A stretch of 12,108 nt of DNA from assembly GCA_004151065.3 (NCBI GenBank), contig NWUY0300106862.1, positions 9,121-21,228 on the forward strand, in the 5' to 3' direction. Positions within the stretch are counted from its first letter, which is position 1. Each line of letters starts with the position of its first letter. A program made the position numbers and the translations under genes. Below, piece after piece: positions 8,098 to 12,108 of the stretch. Under the pieces are notes generated by a model that did no database searches, was not told the DNA's origin, and worked only from the letters and a program-made list of their open reading frames with translations. This stretch comes from Larix sibirica (taxonomy: Eukaryota > Streptophyta > Pinopsida > Pinales > Pinaceae).

Positions 8098-8847
8098 TTT
8101 ATTTTATGTCTATATGAATAGCCCACTGCATTCTTTATCACCCATTGAAGATCCAATTATAAATCTAGTCTCTTAACCAATTCATCTAGAGCCTATTTTC
8201 CTTGTTACAGTCCCATCCTTGTCTAGCGTAGCGGAGTATTTAGTGGCTACTCCCATTTTTTGTTGGCTCAATTCTAATGGGCCCGAGTAAACCTATTTAT
8301 ATGCACTCAGTTCTTCTGTTCGAGATCCAATTAGATATGGAATAGGAAAAGATGTTAGGCATGGCTAATAAACTGGAACAACATCTCAATCTCGCCCTTA
8401 ATAAACTGGGTAAAAAGCTATCTTTGTCTCTATCTATTCATGCTCCTACCCATGGCTTTACCACTTCCTTTGTCTGTAAAATTATAATAGGAGGCTTGGA
8501 TGGGAAACCCTACTTCACTTTGATGGCACCTTGGACAGAATATTTACCTGTTGGTCAAAGATTAACATTAGAAAGCTTAGGAGGATGGTATCACTTCCAA
8601 TTTGTGGGTGGGAGTGCATCGTTGTGCTAATCCAAGGGATTTTCTTATCGAACATGTTGATCCAATCACCGCAATATCGAACAACATCTAAAAAAGTTGT
8701 TGAAAGTAAGCAGCAAGAATGGCCGACATGAAATACTTGGAATATGTACAAGAATGACTATGTCCCTTTGAATTATTTGTTTATTGCTTGTTACATGATG
8801 TCAAGTAGTAGAGTTCGAGACAAAACTAAGGTCTAGTTAGGCATTTA
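8098..8847. other. Intergenic, only short unrecognised ORFs
   Basis: A 92-codon frame (8352-8630, plus strand) and overlapping 66- and 78-codon frames occur here. None shows a domain, family motif, coding neighbour or copy elsewhere in the window. I do not support any as a gene. Confidence 0.5.
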
Positions 8848-8886
8848 ATGACTTCAGCGAAAATTCTGTGACATGTCGCTAGTCAT
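8848..8886. repeat. Inverted repeat (hairpin), 11-bp arms with a 2-nt bulge
   Basis: The left arm ATGACT(TC)AGCGA at 8848-8860 pairs with TCGCTAGTCAT at 8876-8886 across a 15-nt loop. All 11 arm pairs are Watson-Crick once the TC bulge is allowed. No gene or transposon terminus is attached to it. Confidence 0.8.
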
Positions 8887-9582
8887 CAAAGTCTCATCCA
8901 CTTTATAGATATATATTATTGAAATTCTTCTTCATAGATTCATTTCAATGAGAGAACTTAAGAATGGGATTGAATTCACTAGCTAGAGTTTCAGTGTCGT
9001 TCTATAAATCTGTTGTGCATTGTTTACCTTTGAGAAGATATGAGCATCTTATCGATAAAGGAAGAAAGAGGGTTAGAGCGTGGAAACTGGGAGGCCAAAA
9101 AAAATATTTAGGGCTTGTAGGTTAAGAGCAGTGCCCAAATTGAGATTCAAATGGGCTTCTTCTAAAAAATGTTATAGAAGCTGACACATAGTTATCTAAA
9201 TATGATTATGTCTGTGTCTCCATCCACCCTCTTTTCTAGCAGGGCAATGAGAAATAATTTGGGAATGCAATGCACTTCGGTCATCCAGCCCTTTAGAAGA
9301 CTCCCTAGTGATCAATCGGACGAGAATATTATTAGAGAAATGTATAATCCTACATTTTTTTAATCCAGTTCATCCACTGATCCATCATTTTGTTAATCTA
9401 CCTCATCTCACCTGAAGGCTGATATTAATCATTTTTCTCAGTCACTTGTGTTAACACCAAAAAGTGACCATGCATCATCACACATACCCTATCCCTATCT
9501 TTAGACCCTCAACATGAAAATTAATGCCAAAAACCCAAAATGTATGATATCCTAAGTCCTAAAACCCACTTTGGAAAAGCTC
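8887..9582. other. Intergenic, nothing recognised
   Basis: Mixed-composition sequence with stops in all frames at short intervals. There is no RNA gene, transposon terminus or repeat that I could support. Confidence 0.5.
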
Positions 9583-9625
9583 CCCCAAAAATAGAAAACC
9601 AAAATAGGGCTTTCCCCAAAAATAG
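9583..9625. repeat. 12-bp word CCCCAAAAATAG repeated at 31-bp spacing
   Basis: The exact word lies at 9583-9594 and 9614-9625, each preceded by a pyrimidine-rich stretch ending GCT (GCTCCCCC / GCTTTCCCC). It looks like a decayed local duplication. Overlapping short ORFs on both strands (9520-9890) have no recognisable content. Confidence 0.6.
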
Positions 9626-9716
9626 CGAAGTCCGCCAAAAGTGGAGGATGTTTGCACAAAATGAAAACTCCCGCACACATTCGAATTTTACCGACGATAA
9701 AATAAAAAAACCACCA

Positions 9717-9747
9717 TGGTTTAGGGTTCTCAAAAGACCCTAAACCA
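9717..9747. repeat. Perfect 11-bp inverted repeat with 9-nt loop, containing TTTAGGG
   Basis: TGGTTTAGGGT (9717-9727) and ACCCTAAACCA (9737-9747) are exact reverse complements around the loop TCTCAAAAG. The arms contain the plant telomere word TTTAGGG / CCCTAAA, also called a telo-box when found in promoters. It could act as a hairpin in RNA or simply be an interstitial telomere-like fragment that was inverted. The sequence gives no link to a gene. Confidence 0.9.
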
Positions 9748-10096
9748 CACCTACATATATTGGTATTTTTACCCTCACTTGGACATACATGAATCATTTT
9801 TTTGAAAATATCCGACCTTTGAAAGCCACCCTCTGCAAGTTCCCCTTGCGTGAAGGTTGAACACCTCTTAGTTCCCTTCACTCCCATTCAGTTGATACCT
9901 TTCCCATTGAACCCCTGTGGTGGATCCGTGGAGGAGAACTGTTCAAACAACTAGAGAGATACTCCAACTTCAAGCAGACGCACAGGACCTTTTCCCATTA
10001 AGGTAATCCAGATCCATTGTAAAGCTCATTTATTGGAAATAAAAAGAAACTAATTATTTTGTAAACCTAATCTATTAATGTGAAATAAGTATTTTT
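9748..10096. other. Intergenic, no gene seen
   Basis: No ORF of note. A donor-like AAG|GTAAT is at about 10000 and acceptor-like CAG words follow, but no coding exon can be tied to them. This sequence could be an untranslated leader of some transcript; there is no positive evidence. Confidence 0.4.
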
Positions 10097-10224
10097 ATGC
10101 ATATGTTTTGGTTTTCACTGCAGTAAATGTTGTTTTGAATTAAATAGTTACTATTACCTTTTCATGCATAAATGAGCTGGTTTTCATGCATATGTTTTGG
10201 TTTTCACTGCAGTAAATGTTGTTT
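10097..10224. repeat. 39-bp perfect direct repeat, 89-bp period
   Basis: Positions 10097-10135 and 10186-10224 are identical over 39 bp, starting ATGCATATGTTTTGG and ending GTAAATGTTGTTT. The preceding bases (TTTTT versus TTTTC) are also similar. The 50 bp between them contain a further TTTTCATGCATA (10159-10170) that recurs at 10181-10192. Perfect identity over 39 bp in a decayed region implies a recent tandem duplication. Confidence 0.93.
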
Positions 10225-10870
10225 CTTAGTTTATATTTGCATGCATATTTCAATCTAGATTTTACTTATTTTTGTTATTATTTACCGCACATATTTCACA
10301 CACAGAGCTGCAAGAGATATTCCCTTGCATGCTATCTACCTTGGCTTCCTCAAGTCGGTAAACCACCCATTTTCACCTCTTGGAGTGTGAAATCACTAAC
10401 AATAGAACTGGAAACCATACTAGAGAGATCCCTATAGATGCCCTATTTTTCTTCCTTTCTTACTTTGACTGTCTTTCATGTCAGAGTTTTTTTATTTAGT
10501 ACATCTATAAGTCTGAGTGCTTTTTACCCTTGTTATCCCCCTATTTGACTTCTGGCTTATAGAACCGGCCATACATATCCATCAGACCCCCTGCCCATCC
10601 CTTTTCTGAGCTAGTTTTTAATTTTCTCATCTCCTAGTACTAGAGCACTCCCTTTAGCTAATTAAGTGTACCCTACGACGCCTCTTTTTCCCAATTAGGT
10701 GCGTCCTAGAGAGCCCTTCCCCCTCGAAAAGTGTGCTCTGGACCTTTTTCTCCTGATTTTGGTTGCGCTTCTACTTCTACATAGTGTGTGCCCCAAAACA
10801 CTTTTGTTCCTCAGATAGAAGTGCTCTGAGACCGACTTACATCTCTGTGAACCCTCTGCTTAGCCCCCTG
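10225..10870. other. Intergenic, C/T-rich, no gene seen
   Basis: A 73-codon plus-strand frame (10216-10437) has no recognisable content. The word GTGCTCT occurs at 10733 and 10821, and in reverse orientation at 10642. Otherwise nothing could be assigned. Confidence 0.45.
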
Positions 10871-10875
10871 GCTAC

Positions 10876-10882
10876 TATAAAT
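10876..10882 (+). promoter_or_regulatory. TATA-box-like site
   Basis: TATAAAT sits within GGCTACTATAAATTGACTG, which has the form of a plant core promoter TATA box with a C-rich upstream side (AGCCCCCTGGC). No gene follows within the next 400 bp that I can support, so it may be a chance match or a remnant promoter of a mobile element. Confidence 0.25.
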
Positions 10883-11302
10883 TGACTGTTTCATTTCCAT
10901 ATTCAATTGATTGTAGTACCTTTTTACTATTTACACATAGTATGCTTGTTGATTTTAGCATGTTTGGTTGAACTCTAGCAGTAGAAAAAAGTTTTAATAC
11001 TTGCTGCATATAGTATATTTCTTTGCATATCTGATTTCTCTTTGTAATACAGTAGGTTGTCTGGCAATTACAGTTCATCTTCTAGTTTGAAATAAAGATC
11101 TTAAGTTCAGTTTCTTTCAATTATTAGTACTATTAATTGTCACTCATTTAGCATAGTTATACATGCCACTCGTGCACCCACTCACCCCCTAAAGATCAAA
11201 GTGAGACCAAAAATTTACTTAATTGAACATACATTTAACCCCACCTGGGGACAAAAAAAAACTTGCTAGCTAGGTAGGGCACTAGGGGTAGGTATAACTA
11301 GT
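10883..11302. other. Intergenic, no gene seen
   Basis: AT-rich sequence without recognisable ORFs. An AATAAA word occurs near 11090. The last 100 bp before the repeat contain an A9 run and CTAG-rich words, but no clear terminal inverted repeat, primer-binding site or polypurine tract could be defined at the border with repeat copy 2. Confidence 0.5.
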
Positions 11303-12108
11303 CACCCAAAGGACTCGTGGCAGATGCAGGCACTTCTGGATTGTTTAAAATATGTTGGATAAAATTATCATGTAAGCTCAGGAGCCCCAACAGGGGATTC
11401 ATCCCCCTTCTCCCCTTCCTTCACCTGCCCCTTCTGAGCATTCAACCTCCTCTCCTGCTACCTCATAGATTTCATATCCAATGGACACCAAGAATTCTCA
11501 GATTGACAATTTCCTAGCGCAACATGCGTATTTCACCATCGTGGCATCCACCACTGGCCACAAGCGCAAAAGAGTGCAACATATCGGCTCTTCTATCCTG
11601 GCTTCCCCCAAAAATACTGATCCATTACCAATTAAGAAGGCCATTGATCGCTCCTCCAAATCTGAATCCAAGGTGGCCATTGACAGCTCCATGGGTTCCA
11701 ACAACAAGAACAACCATGGAAGCACTTCCAACTATGGAGAGTATTGCTGCCCCATAGTGGAGGAGAAGGTCAACGAGGCTAATTCCAATGGCGTCTCCAA
11801 GTAATCCTGTGGCTTACTTTCTCTATTTTTTTTCATCTTTGATGGACACTGTGCTTTGGGTCAACAAGTCTCTTTGTTCTTTCGCTCATGATTTTTTTAG
11901 AAGCCATTATAGGCTCTTTTGTAGTAGGTCTATTCCTATGTTTTTAGTTATTTTATGTAATTCTATCTATAACATACATTTTGATGATAGATCAGACTCT
12001 CAAGCCATATGTGGGAACATCTACAAAGGCCATACTCTATATTTTTTTTATATGAGAGGCCTCAGAAAGATCTTAGAACTACAGACTATCCTGTGCATGT
12101 AATATTTT
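11303..12108 (+). repeat. Long direct repeat, copy 2 (runs off the window)
   Basis: This is the second copy of the segment at 6611-7415, in the same orientation. It begins abruptly at about 11298-11303 within CTAG-TCACCCAAAGG, upstream of which similarity to copy 1 is lost. It is cut by the window end at AATATTTT. Copy-specific stops in the shared frame are TAA 11346 and TAG 11466; copy 1 has CAA and CAG at these places. The abrupt 5' end and conserved 3' part fit 5' truncation of a LINE-like element, but an LTR pair remains possible. Confidence 0.92.
11481..11804 (+). CDS. Hypothetical 107-aa ORF in repeat copy 2
   Basis: This is the counterpart of the ORF at 6789-7112: same length, no gaps, about 74% identical residues, unrecognised family. 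It starts MDTKNSQ, carries a basic cluster KRKR near residue 28 (KHKR in the other copy) and ends EANSNGVSK. The upstream frame is proline-rich (HPPSPLPSPAP) and is interrupted by TAG 11466 only 15 bases before this ATG. This supports the ATG being internal to an older, longer frame. No promoter or other sign of a host gene is present. Confidence 0.35.
   Translation: MDTKNSQIDNFLAQHAYFTIVASTTGHKRKRVQHIGSSILASPKNTDPLPIKKAIDRSSKSESKVAIDSSMGSNNKNNHGSTSNYGEYCCPIVEEKVNEANSNGVSK

Noticed and set aside
8352-8630. A 92-codon plus-strand ORF (starts MLGMANKLEQHL).
   Set aside because: No recognisable family, no continuation in neighbouring frames and no promoter or repeat support.
9520-9887. Overlapping ORFs of 67-111 codons on both strands.
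   Set aside because: They overlap a local direct repeat and the telomere-like hairpin and contain no motif; typical chance frames.
10000-10375. A possible exon (after a CACACAG acceptor, before a TCGGTAAAC donor, about 10307-10356) in a spliced transcript.
   Set aside because: The splice words are short and common, the putative exon has no coding or homology support, and no other exon can be paired with it.
11788-12102. A 104-codon frame after the 107-aa ORF in copy 2.
   Set aside because: The corresponding stretch of copy 1 is not open in the same way because of small indels, which fits untranslated 3' sequence and not a gene.
1-12108. CRISPR arrays, tRNA or rRNA genes, bacterial operons, riboswitches.
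   Set aside because: No regularly spaced repeats with unique spacers, no cloverleaf-type sequence and no ribosome-binding-site-preceded gene sets were seen; the content is plant retroelement DNA.

Overview
The window looks like non-genic DNA from a plant nuclear genome. There are no bacterial-style genes or operons and no tRNA or rRNA genes. The recognisable coding sequence is a heavily decayed L1-type LINE retrotransposon of the plant kind: a DUF4283/zinc-knuckle ORF1, and an ORF2 with endonuclease, reverse transcriptase, zf-RVT and RNase H. The wording of its motifs reminds me of elements common in large conifer-type genomes, but that is recollection and not proof of the host.

Layout. Positions 1-272 hold an AT-rich flank and a probable 5' leader. 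Positions 273-1706 are LINE ORF1, in one unbroken frame with five internal stops. Positions about 1706-6053 are LINE ORF2, with about 31 internal stops and five frameshifts. Positions 6054-6440 are unexplained, possibly a LINE 3' UTR. Positions 6442-7112 hold a second retroelement-like reading frame with an Arg-Gly-rich start, a proline-rich middle and a basic C-terminal part. Its downstream part plus about 300 bp of 3' sequence (6611-7415) recurs in direct orientation at 11303-12108, where the window ends. The two copies are about 87% identical over the shared 107-codon ORF. They are colinear with no net indel for about 500 bp.

Positions 7416-11302, between the copies, carry no gene I can support. 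They contain an AT-rich tract, a 51-bp diverged tandem repeat, two good inverted repeats (one built on the telomere-like TTTAGGG word), a 39-bp perfect direct repeat with 89-bp spacing, and one TATA-like site.

How the parts relate. ORF1 would have coated the LINE RNA. ORF2 would have nicked the target and copied the RNA into DNA. In this copy the catalytic positions of the endonuclease and the reverse transcriptase are altered, and only the RNase H still has its four acidic residues, so the element is dead. The later repeat pair could be two 3' fragments of one 5'-truncating retroelement family, which may be the same LINE family, or the ends of an old LTR-type element. The sequence alone does not settle this. 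I found no convincing new biological system. The items most worth checking are the repeated 107-codon ORF family and what lies between its copies.
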